The notes beneath the pieces are model-generated. The model was given only the letters and a program-made list of their open reading frames with translations, was not told the origin of the DNA and made no database searches. From DUZB01 sp964407525 (GTDB lineage Bacteria > Desulfobacterota > DSM-4660 > Desulfatiglandales > Desulfatiglandaceae): a stretch of DNA of 9,844 bases. The stretch spans positions 1 through 9,844 of the forward strand of contig CAYOWC010000186.1 of NCBI GenBank assembly GCA_964407525.1, in the 5' to 3' direction. How positions within the stretch are numbered: the stretch's first letter is position 1; every line of letters begins with the position of its first letter. Positions 1-5,933 of this stretch are shown piece by piece. The translations under genes were made by a program, and so were the position numbers.

Positions 1-50
1 AACGCGAAATCACGAAAGTGTAAACTACTTTTTGGCTTAAATGAAGGATG
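1..50 (-). repeat. Dispersed repeat, inverted copy of 5451-5500
   Basis: Positions 1-40 match the reverse complement of 5461-5500 without gaps at 35 of 40 bases by eye. The match continues more weakly to position 50, opposite 5451. It starts with two 8-base units of the form (n)TTTCGTG read on the minus strand and ends inside the first codons of the PIN pseudogene at 41. It may continue left of the window. The match is seen directly; that it is a dispersed genomic repeat family is inferred. Confidence 0.6.
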
Positions 51-477
51 CCAAAATTTATCTTGATTGTTGTTGTCTGCAACGTCCCTTTGATGATAAA
101 TCTTAGCCAAGGGTAGCAGTTGAGGCAGAAGCTATCCTTGTTGTTCTTGCATTGTGTGAGTCTGATTATTTAGAAATCATTTCATCAGACGCCTTATTAT
201 TGGAAATTAATCAGATCCCCGATCAGGTTCGTAAAGAAGATGCTCTGAAAGTTCTTAACCTTGCTAAAAAGACCGTTGCGCTAACATCTGAAATTGAAAC
301 GTTGGCAAGGGAGTTTGGGGGTTATGGCATAAAAACACTTGACGCTTTGCATCTTTTTCAAGAGTTGATTATTTTTGTACATGTGATGATAAATTTTTGA
401 GGAAAACCAAGAGCTTGAGTAAATTAAATACCAAGGTGGCATCTCCCACTGAATTGGTGATGGGGTTATACATATGA
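41..477 (+). pseudogene. PIN-domain (VapC-like) toxin, disrupted
   Basis: Translation from ATG 41 begins MKDAKIYLDCCCLQRPFDD, the typical start of a PIN-domain RNase with the first metal-binding Asp. An in-frame TAG stop lies at 104-106, after codon 21. The same frame then continues PRVAVEAEAILVVLALCESD, through an LLLEIN segment with the second acid, to TLDALHL with the third acid near 345. Around 345-365 the frame shifts with apparent loss of a few codons. A second frame then supplies DYFCTCDDKFLRKTK, carrying the last acidic cluster, and ends at TGA 475-477. That stop overlaps the next start as ATGA. All four acidic positions of the fold are therefore present but split by a nonsense codon and a frameshift. 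PIN proteins of type II toxin-antitoxin systems cleave RNA; this copy should be inactive. A sequencing error could explain one lesion, but hardly both. Confidence 0.8.
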
Positions 478-707
478 AAACAACAACACGGCCCATATCT
501 GAAATTAACCGACAAGCTACTCACATTCTATTCAAAGAAATGGGTGTGGTTGAAACCATCCGTTTTTTGAATCAATTTTCGGTAGGCCAAGGCGACTATA
601 CAAAAGATCGTGGGAAATGGCTGGATAAAATATCCATGGATGATGCAATCGCTCAAATAAAATCCAGTAAAAAAGCTGCCCAACCAAACGCTGCACCAGA
701 AGCCTGA
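474..707 (+). CDS. Small protein paired with PIN toxin, putative antitoxin
   Basis: This 77-residue protein starts at an ATG that overlaps the stop of the PIN pseudogene by four bases (ATGA), the usual sign of translational coupling. A GATGGGG stretch sits about eight bases upstream and could bind the ribosome. The sequence is soluble, with a helical N-terminal half, the segment FLNQFSVGQGDYTKDRGKWL in the middle, and a Lys/Ala/Pro-rich tail. Small proteins with a similar R-F-L-x-Q-F...G-x-G-D-Y-T core often sit beside PIN genes, from my memory of the family, so an antitoxin role is inferred from context rather than from a DNA-binding motif. If so, the order is toxin first, opposite to most vapBC pairs. 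It is intact while its partner is broken, which fits a leftover antitoxin. Confidence 0.6.
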   Translation: MKTTTRPISEINRQATHILFKEMGVVETIRFLNQFSVGQGDYTKDRGKWLDKISMDDAIAQIKSSKKAAQPNAAPEA

Positions 708-938
708 TAGTCCTGCGGTCCCTGCGGGGGCCGGAGGAGGCGCTGGTGAGCTTAATGTTGAGACGGACAAAGCACAGCAAAAGCTACAGCGGCAAGTTGA
801 TGATAGCCCTTATCCCTCTTTCCTCGGGCCTGTTAACAATCCGTTGCACGTATACAAGATAGTGAACTCAATATTCAAAACCAACTACCGAATATTGATC
901 AAACAATTACAACAATTCTAAGAAAGAGAAAAAAATGA
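700..938 (+). other. Coding-like debris between two small genes
   Basis: No complete gene is present. One frame is open from 661 to the stop at 919-921. From about 700 it reads KPDSPAVPAGAGGGAGELN, followed by ETDKAQQKLQRQVDD. It has no ATG, GTG or TTG start before 853. From about 846 another frame reads ARIQDSELNIQNQLPNIDQT, then a Lys/Arg-rich end, and stops at TGA 936-938. That stop overlaps the ATG of the next gene by four bases. The two frames together look like the middle and end of a degraded gene with a frameshift near 830-850. A GC-rich block at 712-745 contrasts with the AT-rich surroundings. I do not recognise the protein, and chance open frames are possible. Confidence 0.3.
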
Positions 939-1279
939 AAAAATCTATTTTTTCAGTATTTATATTCGGAATATTTTTATTTCTTCCGATAATGCTTTTA
1001 GCAGAACCCGGGCAAAGATTTAATATTGATGGTTATTCTTTGCACATCAGCGCTACAAAATTGAGCAGCAAATTAGTCGTGACAGGCTTAGTTAAAGGGG
1101 GAGACAGCTGTAAAAATTTACAAATTTATTGTTACCTCATAGATGAAAACAATAGAACTGATAGAGTCGTTGCTGTAATAAAAAATTATAGTCATACAAA
1201 AAAATCCTCTCTAAAGAAAAATTTAGTAAATAATGGCGGTAGACGATGGAAAGTCTCAGATGTCGAAATCTATAAATAA
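935..1279 (+). CDS. Small exported protein of unknown function
   Basis: This 114-residue protein has a clear Sec signal peptide: a Lys-Lys start, a hydrophobic core IFSVFIFGIFLFLPIMLL at about residues 5-22, and a likely cleavage after LLA-E at 23-24. No cysteine follows the cleavage site, so it is not a lipoprotein. The mature part of about 90 residues is rich in beta-prone stretches (SLHISATKLSSKLVVTGLVK), has two cysteines about eight residues apart that could form a disulfide, and ends in a very basic Lys/Asn/Arg-rich segment. It loosely resembles small beta-sandwich domains such as FxLYD, but I cannot assign a family. An A/G-rich stretch (AAGAAAGAGA) upstream may serve as the ribosome binding site. 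Base composition is distinctly AT-rich compared with the kinase downstream, which suggests recent acquisition. The 131 bases that follow hold no feature I can support. Confidence 0.6.
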   Translation: MKKSIFSVFIFGIFLFLPIMLLAEPGQRFNIDGYSLHISATKLSSKLVVTGLVKGGDSCKNLQIYCYLIDENNRTDRVVAVIKNYSHTKKSSLKKNLVNNGGRRWKVSDVEIYK

Positions 1280-1410
1280 ACTTTAAATAAAACCGGATCG
1301 AGCCCGGGCTTGGCCTGCACCAAGATCATACAAATTTTCTCAACCGCGAGATTTATATCCCTTCTCTGGAGCGAATTTGTGTATAAATATATTGAGCCTG
1401 CGGCCCATAA

Positions 1411-3336
1411 ATGATAATGAATAACCAGGCACAGGAGCAAAAGGGCTATTTGCGTAAAGTCAAAAAAATATATACTGTAATACTGGATAAAATGATTCCC
1501 CTGGAATGCCAAGAGGAAGACGGAATTGCCTATTGGCGGGAACGCATTCTGTTTTCCATTCTCTTTTCCGGTCTGGTTCTGGGACTTGGTGTCATTATTT
1601 CGGTCATTCCCATGATGGTCAAGAATAACCACTGGAATCTGGTGTTTTTTGACAGTTTATTCTGGATCATGGGTTTTATCCTGTTTATCCTGCCCCGTAT
1701 CGGTTTCAAAGTCAGGGCTGTCATTTCCCTATTGATCATATACGGTCTGGGCCTTGCGATCATTTACTCTGTCGGCCTTTTCAGCGGCGGGCCGGCCTGG
1801 CTGTTCTGTTTTGCCGTTATTGCAGGGGTCTTGCTGGGATCGAAAGCGGCAGTTGTGGCTATCTGTGTTAATGCCATTACCCTGTTTGTTCTCTTTTTTT
1901 TGATAACAACCAAATATTGGGATACTTCATTTCCCTTTTTCATGTCAGATCAGCTGATGGTGATCGCCGGCATCAATTTTATTTTTTTAAATGCCCTGTC
2001 TGCCATTTCAGTCTCGGTACTGGTGAAAGGACTCACTCGCCTTCATAAAAAAGAAAAAAACCTGTCTATATCCTTAAGCCGGGAAAAAATTAAACTTACC
2101 GATGCTAAGACCCGACTCGAAAACGAAATCAAAGAGCGGCAACTGGCTGAACAGGAAAAAATAAAAGCCAGGAAAATCGCCGGAGATCAGGAGAAACTGG
2201 CTCTGGTGGGTCAGGTAGCAGGGAAGATGGCCCATGATTTCAACAATATCCTGGGCATCATCATGGGCAATACGGAGATTTCACTTCTTGACTGCCGGGA
2301 ACCGGAAATAAAAAAGACCCTGGAGCTGATTTTTGAGCAGACCATTCGTGGAAAAAATTTAACAAGGAACCTGGTGGCCTTTGCCAAAAGCCATGAACTC
2401 AAGCAGGAATTTTTCAGACTGGATGAAAAAATTGATATGGTTCTCAGTCTGCTGACAAAAGATCTGAAGGGAATTGAACTCATAAAGGAGAATGCGCCTG
2501 ATATCCCTGATTTACTGGCAGATTCCGGAATGATAGAACATGCACTGGTGAACCTGCTGCAAAACTCTATCCATGCAGTCGGCAGGGTCGAGCACCCAAG
2601 AATCATTGTGAGGTCATTCAGTTCAGATGATCGGATCTGTTTTGAAATAGAAGATAACGGATGCGGTATCCTTGAAGAACATCTGGAAGCCATTTTTGAA
2701 CCATCCTTTACCCTGAAAGGAAGCGGGGATATAACCGGTTCCTACAAACCGGATATCAAGGGAACCGGCTATGGCATGTCAAACGTTAAAAAGTACATTG
2801 ACCAGCACCGGGGTGACATCTCAGTAGAATCAACATTCAGAGCGGGAACAAAAGTCACCCTCTCCCTGCCGGTTATTCAAAAAGAATTGACCAGCCAGGA
2901 AAAAATAAAAATTCAAAAAGAGACTCACCACTGCGGGAAAAACATCCTTTTAGTTGAAGATGAGTCAGCCATATCCATGGTCCAAAACACATTACTGACC
3001 CAGGCACCCTGCCACCACACAGTGGATATCGCCGCTAACGGGCAGGCGGCAATGGAACTGTTTGACAAAAACAACTATGATTTTATCAGCCTGGATTTTG
3101 TCCTCACAGGAAAAATAAACGGCATGGAAGTATACGCGCACATCCGGGAAACAGATAAAACTATTCCCATCCTTTTTGTTTCGGGGAATCTGGAATTTTT
3201 GGAATCCATCAAGGCATTAAAACAAAAAGACGCCTATATTGACCATCTGCCCAAGCCCTGCCAGAACAAGGATTATGTCAGCGGTGTCAACAGGTTGCTG
3301 GACATGTGCGGGGCCGTCCCGGAGTGCTTATCCTGA
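1411..3336 (+). CDS. Membrane-bound hybrid histidine kinase with receiver domain
   Basis: This is a 641-residue inner-membrane signal transducer. Residues 1-44 are cytoplasmic. Five to six hydrophobic segments span about 45-205 and form an integral membrane sensor that I cannot match to a named family. A charged coiled-coil linker covers about 208-262. The dimerisation/phosphoacceptor domain carries AHDFNNILG, with the phosphorylatable His at 275; the HDFNN form is typical of NtrB-like kinases. The ATPase domain shows the N box (NLLQNSIHAV, 381-390), G1 box (DNGCG, 415-419), F box (IFEPSFT, 428-434) and G2 box (GTGYG, 451-455). A receiver follows at about 510-630, with acidic pocket EDE 516-518, phosphoacceptor Asp 562, Ser 591 and Lys 615 in LPKPC. 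All key residues are intact, so a His-to-Asp relay inside the protein is expected. There is no output domain and no adjacent regulator. The start could be ATG 1411 or ATG 1417; neither has a clear Shine-Dalgarno. The 3' end overlaps the recombinase remnant. Confidence 0.93.
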   Translation: MIMNNQAQEQKGYLRKVKKIYTVILDKMIPLECQEEDGIAYWRERILFSILFSGLVLGLGVIISVIPMMVKNNHWNLVFFDSLFWIMGFILFILPRIGFKVRAVISLLIIYGLGLAIIYSVGLFSGGPAWLFCFAVIAGVLLGSKAAVVAICVNAITLFVLFFLITTKYWDTSFPFFMSDQLMVIAGINFIFLNALSAISVSVLVKGLTRLHKKEKNLSISLSREKIKLTDAKTRLENEIKERQLAEQEKIKARKIAGDQEKLALVGQVAGKMAHDFNNILGIIMGNTEISLLDCREPEIKKTLELIFEQTIRGKNLTRNLVAFAKSHELKQEFFRLDEKIDMVLSLLTKDLKGIELIKENAPDIPDLLADSGMIEHALVNLLQNSIHAVGRVEHPRIIVRSFSSDDRICFEIEDNGCGILEEHLEAIFEPSFTLKGSGDITGSYKPDIKGTGYGMSNVKKYIDQHRGDISVESTFRAGTKVTLSLPVIQKELTSQEKIKIQKETHHCGKNILLVEDESAISMVQNTLLTQAPCHHTVDIAANGQAAMELFDKNNYDFISLDFVLTGKINGMEVYAHIRETDKTIPILFVSGNLEFLESIKALKQKDAYIDHLPKPCQNKDYVSGVNRLLDMCGAVPECLS

Positions 3337-3734
3337 AAAACCTATTTGATATCCTGACGACTGAAGTCCAGGTATTAAGAAAAGCCGATGAATCAAGGAC
3401 TGCATTTCTGTATCAAAAGAAACCGATGGAGGAATTCACCAACTCATTAAAAACTGCCTGCAGGAAAGCAAACATTATCTATGATCACAAGATAAAGGGA
3501 GGTTTTACTTTCCACGACCTGATACATACGTTTGTAACAAATGCAAGTAAGAGCGGGGTTCCAGACAGTGTGGTCATAGCACTTGTTGGTCACACTACAC
3601 GTAAAATGTTTGACAGGTACAATTTAGTAGGTGAAGAAACTAAGCGTGCTGCAATAAATCGGTTTGAAAATTCTCTGCCAAGTGTTGACCAAACCGTTGA
3701 GCAAAGCCAGGATAAAAATTCTCTCACCGAGTAA
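3306..3734 (+). pseudogene. Tyrosine recombinase/phage integrase, C-terminal remnant
   Basis: Only the catalytic C-terminal part of a tyrosine recombinase is left. The open frame begins inside the kinase's last codons. Family-like sequence starts near 3400 (AFLYQKKPMEEF), so the true left edge is uncertain. It contains FTFHDLIHTFVTNA at about residues 67-80, then VGHTTRKMFDRYN at 94-106. In working enzymes the first motif reads H-x-L-R-H. Here the catalytic Arg is Ile (codon ATA at 3522-3524, one base from the Arg codon AGA). The second-box His and the nucleophilic Tyr are still present. The N-terminal DNA-binding domain and the first catalytic Arg region are missing. Such proteins integrate or excise phages and genomic islands; this one should be dead. 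It abuts the cydA fragment with no gap. Confidence 0.8.
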
Positions 3735-4094
3735 CTAATAGACGTAAAAATTTGTTTTATTTATGTTTTTGTACTTTAAAAATTGATCGAAAACCCTACC
3801 ACCACATGGGAACTGCATCCAGCCGTTTGCCACCAAAATCCACAGAGCCGAAAGATTGGACCCGATAGCCACCATCCAGGAATAGTTGGACCAGTTGGTA
3901 CCGAATTCAAATTCCAGGATAATCCCAGTTGCCACTCCGATGGCAAAATTGATCCCGAAGAGAATCATCCAGAATTTGGTGACCTTTTTCCACTCCTCAT
4001 TTCCCGTTTTCACGTAAATACTTTCAAAGAAGGCGATCAGGAAAGAAAGCTCCAATGTAAGCGGAACAAAGATCCAGTGATACATGGCGGTCAT
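3735..4094 (-). pseudogene. cydA: Cytochrome bd oxidase subunit I fragment with internal deletion
   Basis: CydA is the haem-bearing subunit of the cytochrome bd quinol oxidase, normally about 440-520 residues. This frame encodes 119. It starts MTAMYHWIFVPLTLELSF, which matches the first helix including the His that binds haem b595 in E. coli, and continues through GVATGIILEFEFGTNWSNYS. It then jumps in frame at about 3868-3880 from YSWMV straight to AIGSNLSALWILVANGWMQ. Intact family members have about 45 residues there, including the GDIFGAPLAIE segment with conserved acids near haem d. Similarity ends near 3795, and the last 20 or so residues are unrelated read-through to a TAG at 3735. The frame stays open upstream of ATG 4094 without a normal CydA N-terminus. 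It is non-functional: deleted inside and cut at both ends. Confidence 0.85.
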
Positions 4095-4224
4095 GGCAGA
4101 GTGAAGGCCTGCCCACCATTGCCGTTCGCACTCTATTTTGAGATCGGTCGATGTTACTATCCCTCTATACTTGTGAACAATTCTCCTGATAGTTAGGCGA
4201 GGCAGGCGGGCGTCAGCCTTTTAT

Positions 4225-4240
4225 AAAAAACCTTTACAGG
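4225..4240 (-). terminator. Weak candidate terminator of the hydrolase gene
   Basis: Read on the minus strand, CCTGTAAAGG forms a three-pair stem (extendable by a G-U pair) closed by a GTAA tetraloop and followed by six T, starting 16 bases beyond the hydrolase stop. The stem is short, so this is a guess. The rest of 4095-4256 shows only the open extension of the cydA fragment and a GC-rich patch at 4197-4218. Confidence 0.3.
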
Positions 4241-4256
4241 CAAACTCCCCTAAGTG

Positions 4257-5369
4257 TCAGGAAGAATAACCATCGACAAAAAACGTCTCACCATGGCGCA
4301 GATTCACAAAGCATTCTGAAAGGCCTTGCTTCTCTAATTCCTCTTGAATCTGGATTGGTGGAAAAAAGACCGGCTCATCTCCAAGACGAAACGTCCCCCA
4401 ATGCGTGATAATCAGACGCTTCGCACCCAGTTGTTGAAATGCTTTTACTGTCTCAGCGGGGTTCATGTGACTGTCGCGCATGAACCACCGAGGTTCATAG
4501 GCGCCGAGACTGAGAATAGCCACATCAATATCGAACTCTTCTCCAATTTCCCGAAAGCCGTCGAAATAGGCGGTATCGCCTGAGATGAAGACAGTAGGGC
4601 CGGATGCGGTTTTAATCAAAAATGCCCCCCACAAAGACCTGTTAGGTCCAACAAGGGGGTTTCGCATTGTCCAGTGCTTGCAGGGAAGAAGCGTGATTTC
4701 CCGGTCGCCCTGTTTTATTGTTTCAAACCAGTCCAACTGCCTGTGTTTATGCATTCCCAGTTCTTCGAAAATGTCAGCATAGCCGAGAGGCGTTATTACG
4801 GTGGTATCCTTATCAAATGTTTCAAGAGAATCCCTGTCCAAGTGATCATAATGACCATGGGTTACCAGGACAAGATCCGCTTTCGGTATTTCTTTCGGGT
4901 CTGTTTTCAGGGGAGTAAAGTCTGTGAAAAGAAAGGAGAGGTTGAAAAAGATCGGGTCAATGTAGATATGGAACCCCTGGTCATTTATCATTACGCAGGA
5001 ATGCTTGACAAATGTGATGGAAAGACGTTTCTGATTTTTTTCGGGTCCCCGGCCAATGCTCACGGGAGTTACACGCTCCTGCTCGTAGAATTCCCGGAAA
5101 GGGTTTTCGGAAAAAAGTTTCCAGCGAAGGAAATTCCATGGGCCTTTGGCGCCGGCTGATCCAAACGGGTTTATAAAGACATCTCCATTATGGTGGATTT
5201 TTTTTAACGCCATTTCACGCAGAGTTAATTTCATTGTGTTGGTTTCCGAAATTGGAGAGGTTGTCTCTCCCCTGGATCGTCCGAAGAAAGAAAAGGTGGA
5301 AAAAAAGGAGAGAGCAAAAACCATTTTGCTCCACGAAAAAAGTTTTTTCATGAAAAAACGACGGTTCAT
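4257..5369 (-). CDS. Exported metallo-beta-lactamase-fold hydrolase (UlaG/NAPE-PLD-like)
   Basis: This 370-residue protein is a metal-dependent hydrolase. Metal ligands are visible in order: THGHYDHLD (His171, His173, Asp175, His176), His232 in CKHWTMRN, Asp265 in ISGDTAY, and His323 in ITHWGTF. His301 in DSHMNPAE is a further likely active-site residue. The pattern, with a large N-terminal extension and the KHSCVMI strand at about 122-128, fits the Lactamase_B_2 group that includes NAPE-phospholipase D and UlaG-like lactonases, so a phosphodiester or lactone substrate is possible but not shown. Residues 1-30 have basic residues followed by a hydrophobic segment (MVFALSFFSTFSFFG), a signal peptide or anchor placing the enzyme in the periplasm. 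ATG 5369 is preferred because GGAAAG lies about six bases upstream; the Met at residue 7 has no such site. It is transcribed divergently from malQ across a repeat-rich gap. Confidence 0.88.
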   Translation of the reverse strand: MNRRFFMKKLFSWSKMVFALSFFSTFSFFGRSRGETTSPISETNTMKLTLREMALKKIHHNGDVFINPFGSAGAKGPWNFLRWKLFSENPFREFYEQERVTPVSIGRGPEKNQKRLSITFVKHSCVMINDQGFHIYIDPIFFNLSFLFTDFTPLKTDPKEIPKADLVLVTHGHYDHLDRDSLETFDKDTTVITPLGYADIFEELGMHKHRQLDWFETIKQGDREITLLPCKHWTMRNPLVGPNRSLWGAFLIKTASGPTVFISGDTAYFDGFREIGEEFDIDVAILSLGAYEPRWFMRDSHMNPAETVKAFQQLGAKRLIITHWGTFRLGDEPVFFPPIQIQEELEKQGLSECFVNLRHGETFFVDGYSS

Positions 5370-5394
5370 TGTACGCTTTCCAGATTGATTTATT

Positions 5395-5436
5395 CTCGTT
5401 ACTCGTTACTTGTTGCTGGTTGCTGGTCGCTAAACG
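5395..5436 (+). repeat. Six degenerate 7-base tandem repeats
   Basis: The stretch divides cleanly into heptamers: CTCGTTA, CTCGTTA, CTTGTTG, CTGGTTG, CTGGTCG, CTAAACG. Neighbouring units differ by zero to two bases until the last. It begins 26 bases upstream of the hydrolase start, so it lies where that gene's promoter should be. It encodes nothing on either strand that I can support. Confidence 0.75.
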
Positions 5437-5450
5437 AATAGGGTGTACAA

Positions 5451-5500
5451 GATCCTTCGTTTAAGCCAAGAGGTAGTGTACTCTTTCGTGATTTCGTGTT
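5451..5500 (+). repeat. Dispersed repeat, second copy of 1-50
   Basis: The reverse complement of 5461-5500 matches positions 1-40 at 35 of 40 bases, and eight of the next ten bases also match. It includes the octamers CTTTCGTG, ATTTCGTG and TTTTCGCA at 5483-5506, an 8-base period. The orientation is opposite to the copy at the left edge of the window. Confidence 0.6.
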
Positions 5501-5508
5501 TTCGCAGA

Positions 5509-5592
5509 GAAATTGGAAACTCGAAATTGGAAATTGGGGAAAAAACAAGGTCCAATGTGTTATCGAGTTTCAAATTTCGAATTTCCAGTTTC
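5509..5592 (+). repeat. Inverted arrays of 7-base repeats forming a hairpin
   Basis: The left arm at 5509-5536 is GAAATTG, GAAACTC, GAAATTG, GAAATTG. The right arm at 5565-5592 is GAGTTTC, AAATTTC, GAATTTC, CAGTTTC, whose reverse complement is again four units of the GAAA(T/C)T(G/C) type. The arms can pair over about 27 bases with four mismatches around a 28-base loop. The 7-base phase fades to the right by about 5620. The gap from 5593 to 5735 holds nothing else I can support. Confidence 0.75.
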
Positions 5593-5735
5593 GGCATCCG
5601 ATTATCCGTTTCGACGTCCGACTGCAAACCGGAAAATGCAACTTCATTTCGAAAAAAAGTGTAAACTTGTACGTAAAGAATGCCAAGTGTACCCTATTTT
5701 TTTACTCATGTGAAGGATTCCTTCGTTGAATCAGA

Positions 5736-5846
5736 AATTCTCATTACGGGGCCCCATTCATTTCCGAATGCTGTGTGAGTGGCATTTTGCCACGATTTTT
5801 CGAGGCTATAAGCCTCTCTCACAGTTATGTTTTAAAAATGAGAATT
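5736..5846 (+). promoter_or_regulatory. Foldable leader upstream of malQ
   Basis: A perfect 10-base inverted pair, AATTCTCATT (5736-5745) and AATGAGAATT (5837-5846), encloses two small hairpins: GTGGC-ATTTT-GCCAC (5779-5793, followed by GATTTTT) and GAGGCT-ATA-AGCCTC (5802-5816). These are themselves bracketed by CTGTG (5771-5775) and CACAG (5820-5824), giving a potential multi-branch structure about 90 bases before the malQ start. The pairing is seen in the sequence. Its transcription and any regulatory role are inferred. It matches no riboswitch class I recognise. Confidence 0.35.
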
Positions 5847-5933
5847 GCTGTCGTTGAATCGGGAATTGACATGGGGAAAGCTTTGGCTTACTCTCCGCTT
5901 TCAGGAACTACCATCAAAGAAAGGGGACTATCC

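Larger units (their letters stand above)
5437..5698. repeat. Possible non-autonomous palindromic element
   Basis: The segment is bounded by AATAGGGT (5437-5444) and its exact inverse ACCCTATT (5691-5698). A second nested inverted pair is GTACAAG (5445-5451) and CTTGTAC (5666-5672). It contains the dispersed repeat copy (5451-5500), 8-base repeats (5483-5506) and the heptamer hairpin (5509-5592). No transposase is encoded, and no convincing target-site duplication flanks it. The boundaries are inferred only from the inverted ends, which are short and could be chance. Confidence 0.35.

Noticed and set aside
104..106. TAG in the PIN gene read as pyrrolysine or suppressed
   Set aside because: Some Desulfobacterota do use pyrrolysine, but this gene also has a downstream frameshift with lost codons, so simple decay explains both.
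1301..1324. Terminator after the small secreted gene (palindrome AGCCCGGGCT and stem CTTGG/CCAAG)
   Set aside because: The palindrome has no loop, the stem is five pairs, and no T run follows on either strand.
2211..2693. 160-residue frame opposite the kinase
   Set aside because: It is an antisense shadow of the conserved kinase core, Ser/Arg-rich with no recognisable domain.
4674..5159. 161-residue frame opposite the metallo-hydrolase
   Set aside because: It is a shadow of the metal-binding region of a clear gene, with no start site signal.
5395..5620. CRISPR array
   Set aside because: The units are 7 bases, directly adjacent and degenerate. There are no 25-40 base identical repeats with unique spacers and no cas genes.
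5443..5729. Overlapping short frames of 65-77 residues in the repeat region
   Set aside because: They arise from translating the heptamer and octamer repeats, on both strands and in several frames; none has a ribosome site or conserved look.
5775..5933. N-terminal extension of malQ by 53 residues
   Set aside because: The family sequence starts at ATG 5934, which has a good ribosome site. The upstream part overlaps hairpins and resembles nothing in GH77 enzymes.
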